Shown here: one piece after another, positions 24,543 to 35,653 of the stretch
How positions within the stretch are numbered: position 1 is the first letter of the stretch
How the letters are laid out: the number at the start of each line of letters is the position of its first letter
Source: Macrotis lagotis
Taxonomy: Eukaryota > Chordata > Mammalia > Peramelemorphia > Peramelidae
Assembly: GCF_037893015.1 (NCBI RefSeq)
Contig: NC_133662.1
Location: 269,397,944 to 269,461,943 of the forward strand
DNA length: 64,000 bases
Direction: 5' to 3'
Program-made: the position numbers and the translations under genes
Notes under the pieces: generated by a model
What the model was told of the DNA's origin: nothing
Databases searched by the model: none
Seen by the model: only the letters and a program-made list of their open reading frames with translations

Positions 24543-24967
24543 TCTTGATTAGTTCTTGCATAGTCCAGCATGAAGGACTGAGGGCCTGGGCAAGGACAGT
24601 GGAGGATCAGGGAGCATTACTCTTGAGCTGGAAGGTACCCCAGAGTCCATTAGTCCACCTCTTTTTACACATAGAGAAACTAGACCTAGAGATCTTTGGA
24701 CCTTTGTCCAAAGTCACATAAGGGATAACCAGTAGAACCAAGATTTGAATTCAGGTCCTCAAACAACCCTCAGAGAGGGCTATTGAATTGAAATGGAAGG
24801 ATGGAGAGGCCATTTTGAAGGCTGGATTGCTAAGAGATAAGGATTGCTAAGGATTCACTGGGATGAGGGAAGTTACTCAGTCATTGGTGATGGGCTTTCT
24901 AGCCTTTGGGGGGTGAGTTCTAACGTTGCCTTCCTCAGTTAACAGGAACCCCCTCTCTCCAGTGCAG

Positions 24968-25109
24968 GTCCTAATCTGAAGGAGTGGCTGCGGGAGCAGT
25001 TTTGTGACCACCCCATTGAGCACTGTGAGGACACCCGCCTGCATGATGCAGCCTATGTGGGTGACCTTCAGACCATCCGCAGCCTACTGCAGGAGGAGAG
25101 CTTCCAAAG
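24968..25109 (+). CDS. ASB1: ASB1 coding exon 2 (residues 26-73): first ankyrin region
   Basis: The exon lies between an acceptor ending CAG at 24965-24967 and the donor GTGAGT at 25110. The translation begins GPNLKEWLREQFCDHPIEHC, then continues through TRLHDAAYVGDL and SLLQEESFQ. This is the conserved N-terminal helix and first ankyrin repeat (about residues 46-77) of ASB1. An alternative upstream CCAG acceptor would put a TGA in frame within six codons, which fixes 24968 as the exon start. Phase 2 at the end: AG joins C of exon 3 to give Ser73. Differences from human are conservative (for example Ile42 for Leu). Confidence 0.96.
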
Positions 25110-25381
25110 GTGAGTGCTCTCTCCCTTTTCCTTTGCAGCCCAGATGGGACCTCCATCCACTCTATGCCCTCATACTCCCCCAAACATCTGAATGATGCTT
25201 CTCAGCCTTGGTGAGAGGCCAGGTGTGGGGCTGCCCAGAGACTTCACTGTGTCAGAAGAACAAGGTAGAATGGGGAGTTGGCTAGAGTGATAGGTTTGAA
25301 GATGGAGAGATGTGGGTTCAAATCCTGCTCTGTCACTTAACAGCTCTGAGACCCTCAGCAAAGTTCTGAGACTCAGGCAGC

Positions 25382-25387
25382 ACTTGC

Positions 25388-25455
<68 letters not shown>

Positions 25456-25578
25456 GTGGGGTTAAGTGACTTGCCCAAGATCACACAGCTAGGTAATTAT
25501 TAAGTACCTGAGAAGGAATTTGAACTCGGGTCCTGACTCCAGGGCCAGTGCTCTATCCACTATACCACCTAGCTGCCC
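25382..25578 (-). mobile_element. tRNA-derived SINE whose tail holds a (CT)n run
   Basis: An antisense SINE body (about 25453-25578) is preceded by about 30 CT units at 25391-25452, apparently grown from the SINE tail. The direct repeat CTCAGGCAGC at 25372-25381 and 25579-25588 brackets both parts, so the microsatellite arrived with, or expanded inside, the insertion. Confidence 0.88.
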
Positions 25579-26354
25579 CTCAGGCAGCTCTCTTAAGATG
25601 ACAGATTATAGACAATCGATGACATGCATTGGTGAGTGAGTTTGCACACCAGGAGTTCCACCGTGATGAGACACTAGGTCTTTGACGTGTGAAAACCACC
25701 TAATACAGAGCTGGAAGGGACCTTAGACACTAGTGGCTCCAACACATATCTTACAGATGAAGACACCGAGGTCCAAAGAAGCTAAATTCCTTGCCCACAC
25801 TAAACCAGTGAGTGTAAGAAGCAAAATTTGAACTTGGGTCTTCTTGCCTCTAGGTGTTGTTGATTCCATTACACATTAGCCACCTACTCCTGAAACCCCA
25901 TGAAAGGACATATCACAGGATCTCACATCTAGAGCTGTAGGGGCATCAGACGAGGAAACTGAGGCTCCAAGAAGGCTTGGTGACCCTGGGAGTAGACAGT
26001 GTCATGATTCCCTCTGACGCCTAATCATAAAGATGGGAATGATTCTGTTTTCTGATGAATCCTCATTCTTGGATAGGGAGGGGCAGGACCCTCAAGCTCC
26101 CTGAGTAGCACCTAGAGGAAGCTGGGGATTCTAGGAGATAGAAGTAAGGAGGGGGCACCCTCAGGGCCTGAGGACATGTGCTAGCTCATGTGAAGGTGCT
26201 GAGGATAAAGTGACTCTAGGGAAGTGAGGCGACTTCAACCCAGCAGGTGAACTGGAGGTGGATTGGGGAGGGCCCTGGGGTGGGGTGGGGTGACTCTAGT
26301 TGTCACTGAAGATTTCTGAGCAGGGTAATCAGAGGAATGCTTAGACTGAGCTTT

Positions 26355-27250
26355 ATAAACCGAGAGGATGCCCATCCACAGTGGCTGAACGAGCTGTGGA
26401 ATATAATTGTTTATTTTAATTATAAAGATTTTATTTATTTTGAGTTTTATAATTTTTCCCCTAATCTTACTTCCCTTCTCCCACTCCCCACAGAAGGCAA
26501 TTTGCTGGTCTTTACATTGTTTCCATGCTGTACATGGATCCAAATTGAATGTGATGAGAGAGAAATCATATCCTTAAGGAAGAAACAGAAAGTATAAGAG
26601 ATAGCAAGGTCAGACAATAAGATAGCAGAATTTTTCCTTAAATTAAAGGTCCTTGGTCTTTGTTCAAGCTTGTGGAATATAACTGTAATAGAATATTATT
26701 AGTATGCTATAAGAAATGATGAAGCCAGTGCTTTCAGAAAAATCTGGGCAGGCTTACACGAACTGATGCAGAGTGTGAGGTGAGCAGAACCGGGAAACAT
26801 CGTACACAGTGACAGCAATGTTGTACGATGAAGAGTTAAGAATGACTTGGCTTTTCTCAGTGACACATGACCCAAGACAGTCCCAGCGGTCTCATGATGA
26901 AGAACATTAGCCTTCAGAGAAAGAACCGAGAGAGTTTGAATGCAGCCCAATCCCTCCCATGTCTGTCAGGCCACTGCACTCCCCTAGACAGGGAGAAGGC
27001 CAACTATGTAAAACACCCCTCCCTTCTGGCAACCGGATACATAAGTCATGAAAGCACCTCCTGCGTCATGGTCTTTTTTGGTACGGAAGGACACCCGCTA
27101 AGAAATGACTTAAATAGAAATGCTTCGTTTGACTGCCCGTATCAAATCTCAAGGAGGGGAGAGAATTTAGAACTCAAGATTTTAAATAATAAATGTTAAA
27201 AATTCTTTTTACCTGTAATTGGTAAAAATTTAATATTAACATAATTTAAA
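26355..27250 (+). mobile_element. L1 3' end (sense), interrupted by a second L1 fragment
   Basis: This is a sense-strand L1 3' segment recognised by GGATGCCCAT...GGCTGAAC at its left, the ATAAGAAATGATGAAG block at about 26710, and the terminal GGGGAGAGAATTTAGAACTC block at about 27155. It is split at 26411-26670 by an antisense L1 fragment. It is non-coding and degenerate. Confidence 0.85.
26411..26670 (-). mobile_element. Short 5'-truncated L1 inserted into the L1 above
   Basis: About 260 bp of antisense L1 3' UTR, similar to 57743-58068. It is flanked by the direct repeat TGTGGAATATAATTGT at 26395-26410 and TGTGGAATATAACTGT at 26671-26686 (one mismatch). The flanks join to restore the host L1 sequence, which proves nesting. 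Confidence 0.88.
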
Positions 27251-29228
27251 GATTATTTTGGTTGTTATGGGGAGAGACTGGAGAGAAGCTTGGAAACCCA
27301 TTTATTGCTTAGATATATTGAGTCATATGTTCACATGCTCCAGTCCCCTTGCCCAGGCTTACATGGAAAGTTCTTTGTGGGCATTGGTGAAGTCTTAGAA
27401 CTCTTCTATCTTCTCCTCTCCCCAAGAGTGTAGAAAAGTAGATGTTTTGTGAGTAGCTGAAACATAGAGCTAAGAGGAACTTTAGAAATGAGTCAATTTA
27501 ACTCTGCCAAAACTGAGACTTACTAGAGAAGGGATTTTCTCAAGGTTGCACACTGATTAAAAGGCAATTTAAACCCAATTGAATATAATCTCCTTGAATG
27601 CCGGAGTTTCATTTTTGTCTTTGGACCTCCAGCTCTTCTACAGTTCCTGGTCCTGTCATGTACAATCAATGGGTGTGGAACTGAATCAAATTCTGACTCC
27701 AAATCCAATATTCTTGCTGCCCTATTTCAACTCTCTTGACATTTTTTTTACAGATGAGTAAACTGAGTCCCAGAAGAATTAAGTGACTTTTCTTATGAAG
27801 AGGTCACAACGTTGATTAATTGGTGAGCCATTCTGATTCTGTGTCTCTGCAGCTGGATCCCAGAGAACAGCTTAGAGATTCCATTTCCTTTTCTCAAGAA
27901 TTACTGCTTCTTTCTTCATTAGGGAGACATCAGTATATAAAGAGCAGGGATCAATCCTAGAAGGTGGTTCATCACACAGCCCCACCAAAGGCCTTCGTCC
28001 CCCGATCCATAGGATATAAGCCTCAATCAAAATCAACTTCACTGAGATTTGTCTGCCAGGTGAACTACCTGTAAAACTTAAGCTTTTGCCCTTTTCTCTC
28101 TGTTTTTCTTCCCCAGGTGTCCCCCACCTCAATCCCAGAGTCAGATTGGGAGGGGCGTTTGTTGCTATTCTTCTCACCTCTGGAGTAGGGAAGAATGGGA
28201 GAGGGTCTTATCTTGGCTTTCCCACTAACTTGCCACGTGATGTCTGGATTACAGGGTCCTTCTCTGTAAAGTGAAGGGGGTCAGACTAGAGGGTGCTGTT
28301 TCAAGGGCTGTTTCCCAGCCTTTAGGTTAGAGAGTCAACTGCTTTCCTTTGAGAAACACCTCATTGGTTCTTTTTTTCTCCTCCCAGGGAAGATCAATGA
28401 AGAGTTTGTTAATAAACTGAAAGAAAGGCTGGATGGGTAGAGAACGCTCCTGGGTGTCAACTTTCCTCACTTGTGGGTCCCAAAGGTTTTTTTTTCCCCC
28501 CATGCCCAGATCTTGATTTCAACCACTCTGAGACCTCAGCACTGAACCATGCCAGGTTAGGAAGGAGAGGCTGTATGGACGAGGAGAAGTGGAGGGTCCT
28601 CTCCTGTCAGTAGTGGAAAAAACTCTGGGCTCTGGCTCGGCACTTCTGATTAGCAGTAAAGTGACCTTGGGGTCAATCATTTGCCCTTCTTGGGCCTTAA
28701 CTTCTCCAGCTCCAAAAGTATTTGCTTGTACCTTGTGCCAGGGAGATCCAGAAGACACTCAAAAATGATCATATTGACTAGCAGTGTTACCTTGATCCAG
28801 TCACTGAATTTTCCCTTGCCTCAGATTCCTATCTATATGTTTTGTGCCCTGAGGCCCCTGGACCTCTAGGAGAGACTCTGGACTCTTCATGGATCAGGTG
28901 CCATGTAGGGCACTTGATCCCAACTGGTTATTTTCCCTTTATCTCACTGAATTTGGATTATTCTAAGAAATTGTCTAAGATAAATATGAGGTCCAGCTCC
29001 TGTTGAAGAAGTCCTTAAGTGAGGCTGGCCAGGACCCCATATTTTTCACAGCTGAAGGTATGAATCGACCCTTTAGTGGAGCAAAGGTTCAACCTGACCA
29101 CCATTCCCTATCTGGGTCAGTTTGGTCAATCTTATGCTCTCAGTCTCAGATTCCCTTCTGTGCTCCTCTGGGCCTGCAGTGGAGGGAAGGGAGAGTACCT
29201 GAGTCAAGGGCAGCTCTTTATCCAAAGA

Positions 29229-29315
29229 TGTGTGCGTGTGTGTCTGCGCCTGTGTGTGTGTGTGGTGTGTGTGCATGCATGTGTGTTTAATGTGTGTGTG
29301 TGTGTGTGTGTGTGT
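29229..29315. repeat. (TG)n microsatellite, interrupted
   Basis: Alternating TG with TGCG and TGCA interruptions, then a clean run at 29291-29314. It lies about 380 bp upstream of exon 3. Confidence 0.9.
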
Positions 29316-29691
29316 CTTCCTCTGAGGGAGCCTCTCTCAGTTTCCTTTTCCATAAGATGACCCCTGAAATCCCTTCCAGCTCATGTCCCATCTCTGACCT
29401 CTCACAGCATAGCTTCTTTACCTCTTTTCAAACCTTAATGATCGATCTGATGTTAAAAATCTATGCAAATAAGACTCAATTTCCTTATCTGTCAAATGAT
29501 GAGAGAGCTGAGCTAGGTCATCATTCAAATTCTCTTCACTCTGAGTTTATTATGCCCAGAACTCATCGATTTCTGTGTTCTCTCTGTGTTAGCACATGGC
29601 CACGTCTTTATCCAGTCGGTTTCCCATTGAAAGATGAATTCACCTGTCTCACTCCAACAAGCTAAACTTTCTGTTTCTGCTTCCTTCTCAG

Positions 29692-29994
29692 CCGGATCAA
29701 TGAAAAATCCGTCTGGTGCTGTGGTTGGCTTCCCTGTACCCCACTACGCATTGCGGCCACTGCAGGCCATGGCAACTGTGTGGATTTCCTTATTCAGAAG
29801 GGGGCTGAGATTGACCTTGTGGATGTGAAGGGGCAGACTGCCTTGTATGTGGCGGTGGTGAATGGCCATCTGGAATGCGCCCAGATCCTCCTAGAAGCTG
29901 GAGCTGACCCCAATGGTAGCCGCCATCACCGAAGCACCCCAGTTTACCATGCCTCCCGAGTGGGGAGAGCCGACATCCTGAAGGAGCTGATCAG
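29692..29994 (+). CDS. ASB1: ASB1 coding exon 3 (residues 73-174): ankyrin repeats 2-4
   Basis: The acceptor is TTCTCAG at 29685-29691 and the donor GTAAGG at 29995. The exon encodes RINEKSVWCCGWLPCTPLRI, followed by three ankyrin units with recognisable core motifs: TPLRIAATAGHGNCVDFLI (about 89-107), GQTALYVAVVNGHLECAQIL (about 120-139) and STPVYHASRVGRADILKELI (about 154-173). Each shows the TPLxxAxxxGH-type helix-turn-helix followed by a GADPN-like loop. The protein is nearly identical to placental ASB1 here, so this part is under strong constraint. Phase 2 at the donor: AG plus G of exon 4 makes Arg174. Confidence 0.97.
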
Positions 29995-30302
29995 GTAAGG
30001 GAGGACAAGGAGGCAGATGCCGTGGGCTGTTCAGGGGCTGTCCAGTCAGTGACTTGCCCAGGTACCTGTAGCAATGAAGTATCAGAAACAGGATCTGAAT
30101 CCAAGGCTCTCCTTCCTTCAAATGATTCTGTGAATCTATTAATTCAGACTCCAGCAGAGTCTGATGAGCCTGGACCTTCCATCAGCTCTCCTGATACTGA
30201 GGAGCAGCCCTGTGAGCCTCTGCCATGGTCACCGAACCCATCTTTGTGACTTAAAATCCCTCTAACTTATTCTTTGTGTGATGCTACATTCCCGTAGAGG
30301 AT

Positions 30303-30540
30303 GTAATAATAATAATAATAATAATGATAATAATTACTGGCCATCTATGTGTCAGGCACTAGACTAAGTGCTTTACTAATCCTCACAACCACCCTGGGAG
30401 GGAGATGCTATCATTATTATTATTATGTTCATTTACAGTAGAGGAGACTTACAGAAGTTAAATGATTTGCCAGAAGTCACAGAGCTAAATATTTGAGGCA
30501 GGATTTGAACTCAGATTTTCCTGACTCCAGGCCCATAAAT
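30303..30540 (-). repeat. (AAT)n run with antisense MIR-type SINE
   Basis: An AAT/AAG-type trinucleotide run at 30303-30332 is followed by an antisense MIR body that includes TTTACAGTAGAGGAGACT and AGGCAGGATTTGAACTCAGA. Such runs commonly grow at MIR ends. A similar pair is at 60058-60300. Confidence 0.8.
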
Positions 30541-30649
30541 CTGAGTTAATCTGAGGATGCTACATTTAAATGCTGTGCCTTCTCCAGAACCTCAGCCTGC
30601 AAAATCCTCTTGACCAACTAAAATGGAGTGTGTGATGTTTAACACCAGG

Positions 30650-30895
30650 CTCGAGGTTGACATGATGGTGGATGGAGCACTGAACTTGGAACTAGAGAGA
30701 CACGTTTCCCCAAGTTCAAATTTGGCCTCAGAGACTTCCTAGCTCTGTGACCCTGAGCAAGTCACTTATCCTGTTTGCCTCAGTTTCCTCATCTGAAAAA
30801 TGAGCTGGAGAAGGAAATGGTGAACCCCTCTTGTCTCTGCCAAGAAAATCCCAAAAGAGGTCACAAAGAGTCAGATACAACTGAAATGACTCAAC
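30650..30895 (+). mobile_element. tRNA-derived marsupial SINE, MIR-like core, distinct 3' end
   Basis: The tRNA-like head (GGTGGATGGAGCACTGAAC; B box AGTTCAAATTT) leads to CTCAGTTTCCTCATCTG and then a family-specific 3' end that reads AGAGGTCACAAAGAGTCAGA and ACTGAAATGACTC. Another copy with the same 3' end is at about 41366-41607. Confidence 0.8.
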
Positions 30896-33481
30896 CCCCC
30901 AATAAGAACAAGGTTAGTGAAATAGGAACATGTTCCCATCTTTGCCCCTGTTTCACTCTGCATTCACAACGTAGTCATTTAATATCCCTGAGTCTCAGTT
31001 TCCTCATCTGTCAAATGAAGAAGTCGACCAGACGGCATCCTTCCAGAGAGGAGAATCTGCTGAGATGTTTTATTCTAAGCATCTAACCCCCGCCAAGGGA
31101 GGGGGTTCACAGCTTTAGAGCTAGGAGGGACCCCATGCTTTTGGGTCATAATTCATGAACAATGAGACTGAGTAGGAGCTCGGGGTGCTAAACTGAAACT
31201 GAAACTTTAGACCTGGCCCACATTTGGGCTCTGCCACCTCTTCCTCGGGAGCCCTTAGACAAGTCACTCATTTCTTGGGCCTTTGCTTCCTCTCCATAAA
31301 GGGAAGGGATTGGATCAGTGAGCCTCTGAAATGCTGCCTGCCATGGGACTCTCCCCAGCTGCCCTTGGGAAGCTCCCCTTCTGTCTCTCAATCTGGGCTC
31401 ACACCTGTCAAAGGGGGGACTGGACTGGACAACTGACTGAAGTTCAAGATCCTAGAATCCTCTGGATCTTAATTTCTCTGTCTATAAAATGGAAGGCTGT
31501 TGCCAGATGATCTCTGAGGTCCCATTGAACTCCAAATCTGTGATTCTTTGACCCTCCTATTCCCCCCTCTCACTCTATGTCGATGCTTCTGTGATCTCTT
31601 GCCATCTCTTTCCATCAGACGGGGTCAGGTTCTCCTTTGACACCATCATTCTTGGAGTTGGCTTGGTGGGACTCCCAAACTAGAATTTTAAAATTCCCTT
31701 TCTCATTCCCTAGGAATAACAATATTAATATAAGACTGTAATAGGCAGTATTCTTCTGCATGCGTGAGAGGCATTGATTTATACCGTTCTCCCTAGTGAC
31801 AGTTTGCCAGCAATATTAAAAACAAGAGGGAAATTTTGGAAAATATTCAGGATTAAAATTAACTGGCCCCCGTCCAGTGTCTTTTTATGAGGGGATGAAG
31901 GGATGTCTCTTCCACAGCTAAGCTAATACCAGATTGTCATATTGCCCAAAAATACAAATATCTTGGAAGATCCTTTGCTCTGAACCAGCTACAATGAATT
32001 CGTTTGAAAACACTCCCCCCTCCTTATTTTCCTTTAATGGGGCTTTGTGGAGGTCTCCTTTTCCAAATGAGTTTAATATGTGAAGTAAATGGTGAGATTT
32101 CTGTTTGTTTGTTTTTTGCCCTCATTTAGAATGATATTTAAGAGGAAGGAGATTGATTTTGAATCTGAAGGCCTGGATTTAAATCTTGTCTTGGACATTT
32201 AGAGTATCATGTGACCCTTGTCAAGTTGCTTCACCTCTCTGGGTCTCAAACTTCCTAACCTGTACAATGGTGTTGGATTAGAGGACCTGTAAAGTCCCTT
32301 CTAGCTCTGGGTCCTAGGAGGCAATCCTTCTCCAGATCTCTGAGAACACAGGGAAGAGGTTGCCGTGCATGGTCAGGGTCCAAGAGTGAAGCCTATGCCT
32401 CCAATTTAACACAGACACTTCATGCCTACCCAGATGAATAAGGTTGGGGGGGTGGTTGGGGACTGATGTCTGACTGGCTTTAATAACCAATGCCTGGCAG
32501 CTGTTGCTGCAATTCCTTGATCTCCCAAAAGGGAAGCACTTTGGGAGTAGACTGGATAGTGTAGAAGGGATCATAAAAATGGATTGCATTCTGGAACTGT
32601 TGGCTTCACCACTCCCATCCCCCATGCCTCACAAAAGCCCCACTTGCAAAGCAACCTAAAAATCTCTTTTTACGTGCGTGCTGAGCCTCTGAAGCTCTCA
32701 TGCTATGTCTTCCCAGAAATACATATACACACATGCACACACGTGTGCAGGGTTAGCAGTCTTACTCTCCTTCATGTGCCTTTTGTTTTTACAAAGGATA
32801 TCCAAAGAACAAGATTAAAAACAAAAGCCACACACTTGGTCCTGCTTGGCATGTCTAGCCTTTGCCTTTGCCATCATTGTTGTACTTGCTTTGTGCTTGA
32901 AGCCGAGGCTTCGTTTCTGCTCTCTGAGAGTACAGGATGGTATGTACCCAGGGGCATGGGCCCCTTTGCCTTCCTCCCCCATCTATCACCAGCTGTCCAA
33001 TTTGGGATGGAGAGGAAGGACACCTAATCCATGTTCTTTGTGGCTGAGTGCAGCCATGAGCCTTGGGCTTGGACTCAGTCTCTTGGCTCTGGTCCTTCCC
33101 TGACTTTCCATAAAATGTAGACAGTTGCCCTCATTTGGTTTGGTTGTCTATGCAACAAACTAGGGCATCAGGCTCAGACAGGAGGAGAATCGGAGTAGGG
33201 GGAGCCCAAAGCAGATGGCAGTGCTGAGATTCTCCTCTTGACCTCCGTAGCTTCCTGTGTCCCCAGGCATCTTGAATGCTTTTGAATGAGTCTTAATTAT
33301 TGTTCCTTCCATCCCTTGGAAAGTCCCTTTTATCTGGCTACTGTAGGTCGCCCCCAAGTTTTATCTTCTCCAGCCTCCATGTTCCCATGTCCATTGATGG
33401 ATCACCCAATGAACTCATTGAGAAACAAAAAGCTACAGTCAGCAAGCATTTTCCAAGTACCAGCCATAGGCTGAGGATGAA

Positions 33482-33740
33482 AAAATAGGCAGATGGGTGA
33501 AGTAGTGGCTAGAGCAGTGAACTGGGACTAAGAAAGATCTGAATTCAAATTTAACTTCAGACACTTGATTAGCTGGATAAGTTCTCTGAGTCTCAGATTT
33601 CTCACCTGAAAAAATGAGGTTAATAAAAGCCCCCTATCTCACAAGGCTGTTGTGGGGATCAAGTAATATAACACATGTTAAATGGGCTTATAAACCTTAA
33701 AACATGTAAATGTTAGGCACTATTGCTATTATCGTTGTTG
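33482..33740 (+). mobile_element. tRNA-derived / MIR-type SINE
   Basis: The tRNA-like head (GTAGTGGCTAGAGCAGTGAA) and B box (CTGAATTCAAATTTAACTTC) are followed by the MIR-like core and the TTGTGGGGATCAAGTAATAT 3' region. It is degenerate. Confidence 0.75.
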
Positions 33741-35126
33741 ATAATAATTATAATGATGATAATGAAAACAGGCCCTGTTCTCAAGGAGGTCATAGCTTAA
33801 TAGGGGAGAAAAAATACAGCATGATCTAGCAAGATATTATGGAATCAATTAAGAATAACCTCAGGAAAAGGTACTAGGTTTTAAGGAGGCTCAGAAAGAT
33901 GTTTGGCATCCCTTCATCCCTTCATAACATGATACTAGATGGGGGCAGTGAATTTTAATCCTGCCTCCTTCTGACCCCATTTCAGATTTTTCTTGGCATG
34001 TCCTTTTCCAAATGAGGAAACTTAGGCAAATAGAGTGAAGTGACTTGCCCAGGGCTCCACAACTAGTAAGTGTCTGAGGCTGAATTTGAACTCAAGAACA
34101 CTTTCTGATTTCTCTGACCTTCTGTTCACAGCTGAGATCTGAAGGGAGAGATAAGGAAGGAGAGAATTCCAGGCATGGGGCAATATTCAGAGATAGGAGA
34201 AAGAATTTCATCTGGAGCCCGGATTCTTATCTGTGGAGGGAAGAAAGGAGTAAGAGGACAAGAAAGAGAGGAAGGCTTCAGATTATGAGGGGCTGGAAAA
34301 GTCAAATAGGATTGTTTATTTGATCCTGAAGGCAATAGGCTTCCTCTAAAGTTGTTGAATGAAGATAGTAAGTGGTGATAAGGTCAAACCATTTAAGGAA
34401 GATTCTGTCTGGAAGATGTGAGGAGGAGGAAATGGAGGAGGGAGAGACTTAAGGTAAGAAAGCTCAGTGGCAGCAGACTACACCTGTCCTAGTCCAGGTG
34501 GGAGGGGATGAGGTCCTGCACGGAGGAGGGAAGAGAGGATATGAGAGAAAGAGTAGGAAGGTCAAACCCATTAGCCTTGGTAACTAATTGGATCTGGGTG
34601 GAGAAAGTGAGGATAACATTTAGGCTGTGGGACTCAGGGATGGGGGCTCTTGAGAGTAATCAGGAAGTGAGGAAGAGGGGAGCATTGGAGGGGGAGTTAA
34701 CAAGTCTGAAATGGCCAGAAGGTGAATGGAGATATGAAAGTGGATTTCAGGAGAGATGTTAGGCCTGGACAAATAAATCTGAGAATCATCAGATCATGGA
34801 GATCATCATTAAATCCATAGATTACAATGCAAGATAATATAGAGGGAGAAGAGAAGAGGGGAAGAGCCTTAATTTTCCACATTTTCAGGTTTCTCTTTGT
34901 CAAAGCCTTGATTTACATCCTTAAAAATACATTCTTTACCCTGGTGAATAGCTGCTATATGTTTTCACCTCCTGGTTTCTTTTTCCCAGTAGAATGATGA
35001 GAGTCATTCATTTAATGTGGCTCTCTATCCAAAGTTGATGGAACTCAATCCTTGACTAACACGGCAGCCTTGCTACTGGCAGAATTTATTAATGGATTTG
35101 TATGTATGTGTGCTTGCATGAATGCA

Positions 35127-35154
35127 TGTGTGTGTGTGTGTGTGTGTGTGTGTG
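35127..35154. repeat. (TG)n microsatellite
   Basis: Clean run of about 14 TG units, about 110 bp upstream of exon 4. Confidence 0.92.
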
Positions 35155-35267
35155 GATATGAAGATGGCCTTGTTGTTTGGGTTGTGTCCTAGGCAGAACA
35201 GCCTCTCTGAGAGGACCTCTGTTAGACTTGGGAGTATTTCTGATCTTACTTTTTGCTTCTCCTGTAG

Positions 35268-35653
35268 GTATGGGGCAGATGTGGACGTTAACCACTACAT
35301 GACTCCCGGGATGCCTCCTCCTTCTTCTCGACGCCTCACTTCCCTGGTGGTCTGCCCACTGTACATCAGTGCAGCCTACCACAACCTCCAATGCTTCAAG
35401 CTGCTTCTTCAAGCTGGAGCCAACCCGGATTTCAACTGCCATGGCCCTGTCAATATCCAGGGCTTCTGCAGGGGCTCCCCTGTCTGCGTCATGGATGCCG
35501 TTCTGCGTCACGGCTGCGAGGCAGCATTTGTCAGCTTGCTGGTTGACTTTGGTGCCAACCTGAATCTGGTGAAGTGGGAAGCCTTAAATGCTGAGTCAAG
35601 AGGCAGAGTGAAAGTGAACCCAGAAGCTTTGGAGGTGTTCAAAGAAGCCAGGA
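35268..35653 (+). CDS. ASB1: ASB1 coding exon 4 (residues 174-302 and first base of 303): ankyrin repeats 5-6 and linker
   Basis: The exon starts after the acceptor CCTGTAG and ends at the strong donor GTAAGT at 35654. It encodes YGADVDVNHYMTPGMPPP, a variable loop (about 182-196) that differs most from human, then LTSLVVCPLYISAAYHNLQC and LLLQAGANPDFNCHGPVN (ankyrin, about 200-232). MDAVLRHGCEAAFVSLLVDF (ankyrin, about 249-268) and the linker into the SOCS box (LNLVKWEAL to EALEVFKEAR) follow. Phase 1 at the donor. If the donor were skipped the frame would run 29 more codons into the intron and stop at 35740-35742, losing the SOCS box. Confidence 0.97.

Larger units (their letters stand above)
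21148..24967 (+). other. ASB1: ASB1 intron 1
   Basis: The intron is 3820 bp with a GTAACG donor and CAG acceptor. It holds the G/C repeat tract, the tail of the CpG island, the antisense L1, an 84-bp tandem duplication at 24035-24202, a young SINE at 24394-24542, and an antisense MIR at about 24650-24770. The stretch 23890-24035 between L1 and the duplication has no recognised feature. Confidence 0.93.
25110..29691 (+). other. ASB1: ASB1 intron 2
   Basis: The intron is 4582 bp, GTGAGT to CAG. It contains MIR copies (about 25270-25370 sense, 25690-25880 antisense, 27440-27590 and 27740-27860 antisense), a SINE with a long CT microsatellite (25382-25578), a nested L1-in-L1 structure (about 26355-27250), and a TG microsatellite (29229-29315). 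The stretches 27900-28500 and 28500-29200 show nothing beyond weak MIR-like pieces. Confidence 0.93.
29995..35267 (+). other. ASB1: ASB1 intron 3
   Basis: The intron is 5273 bp, GTAAGG to CCTGTAG. It holds an AAT run with an antisense MIR (30303-30540), a marsupial SINE (about 30650-30895), MIR copies (about 30955-31080, 31200-31310, 31460-31550, 32140-32320, sense), a SINE at about 33482-33740 (sense), an antisense SINE at about 33990-34125, a purine-rich old repeat at about 34140-34760, and a TG run at 35127-35154. The stretch 31640-32110 is AT-rich and free of recognisable repeats. 32330-33480 shows nothing definite. Confidence 0.93.

Noticed and set aside
24958..24967. Alternative exon 2 acceptor at the upstream CCAG
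   Set aside because: It would bring a TGA in frame within six codons and lose the conserved GPNLKEW junction.
29003..29360. Overlapping open frames with VCVCVC repeats
   Set aside because: Translation of the TG microsatellite.
30001..30249. Open frame running from exon 3 into intron 3 (different frame)
   Set aside because: It overlaps an antisense MIR and is out of frame with ASB1. The exon 3 donor GTAAGG is strong and the junction to exon 4 restores the known protein.
35089..35511. 140-codon minus-strand open frame over exon 4
   Set aside because: Antisense shadow of the conserved ASB1 exon 4 plus the TG run.
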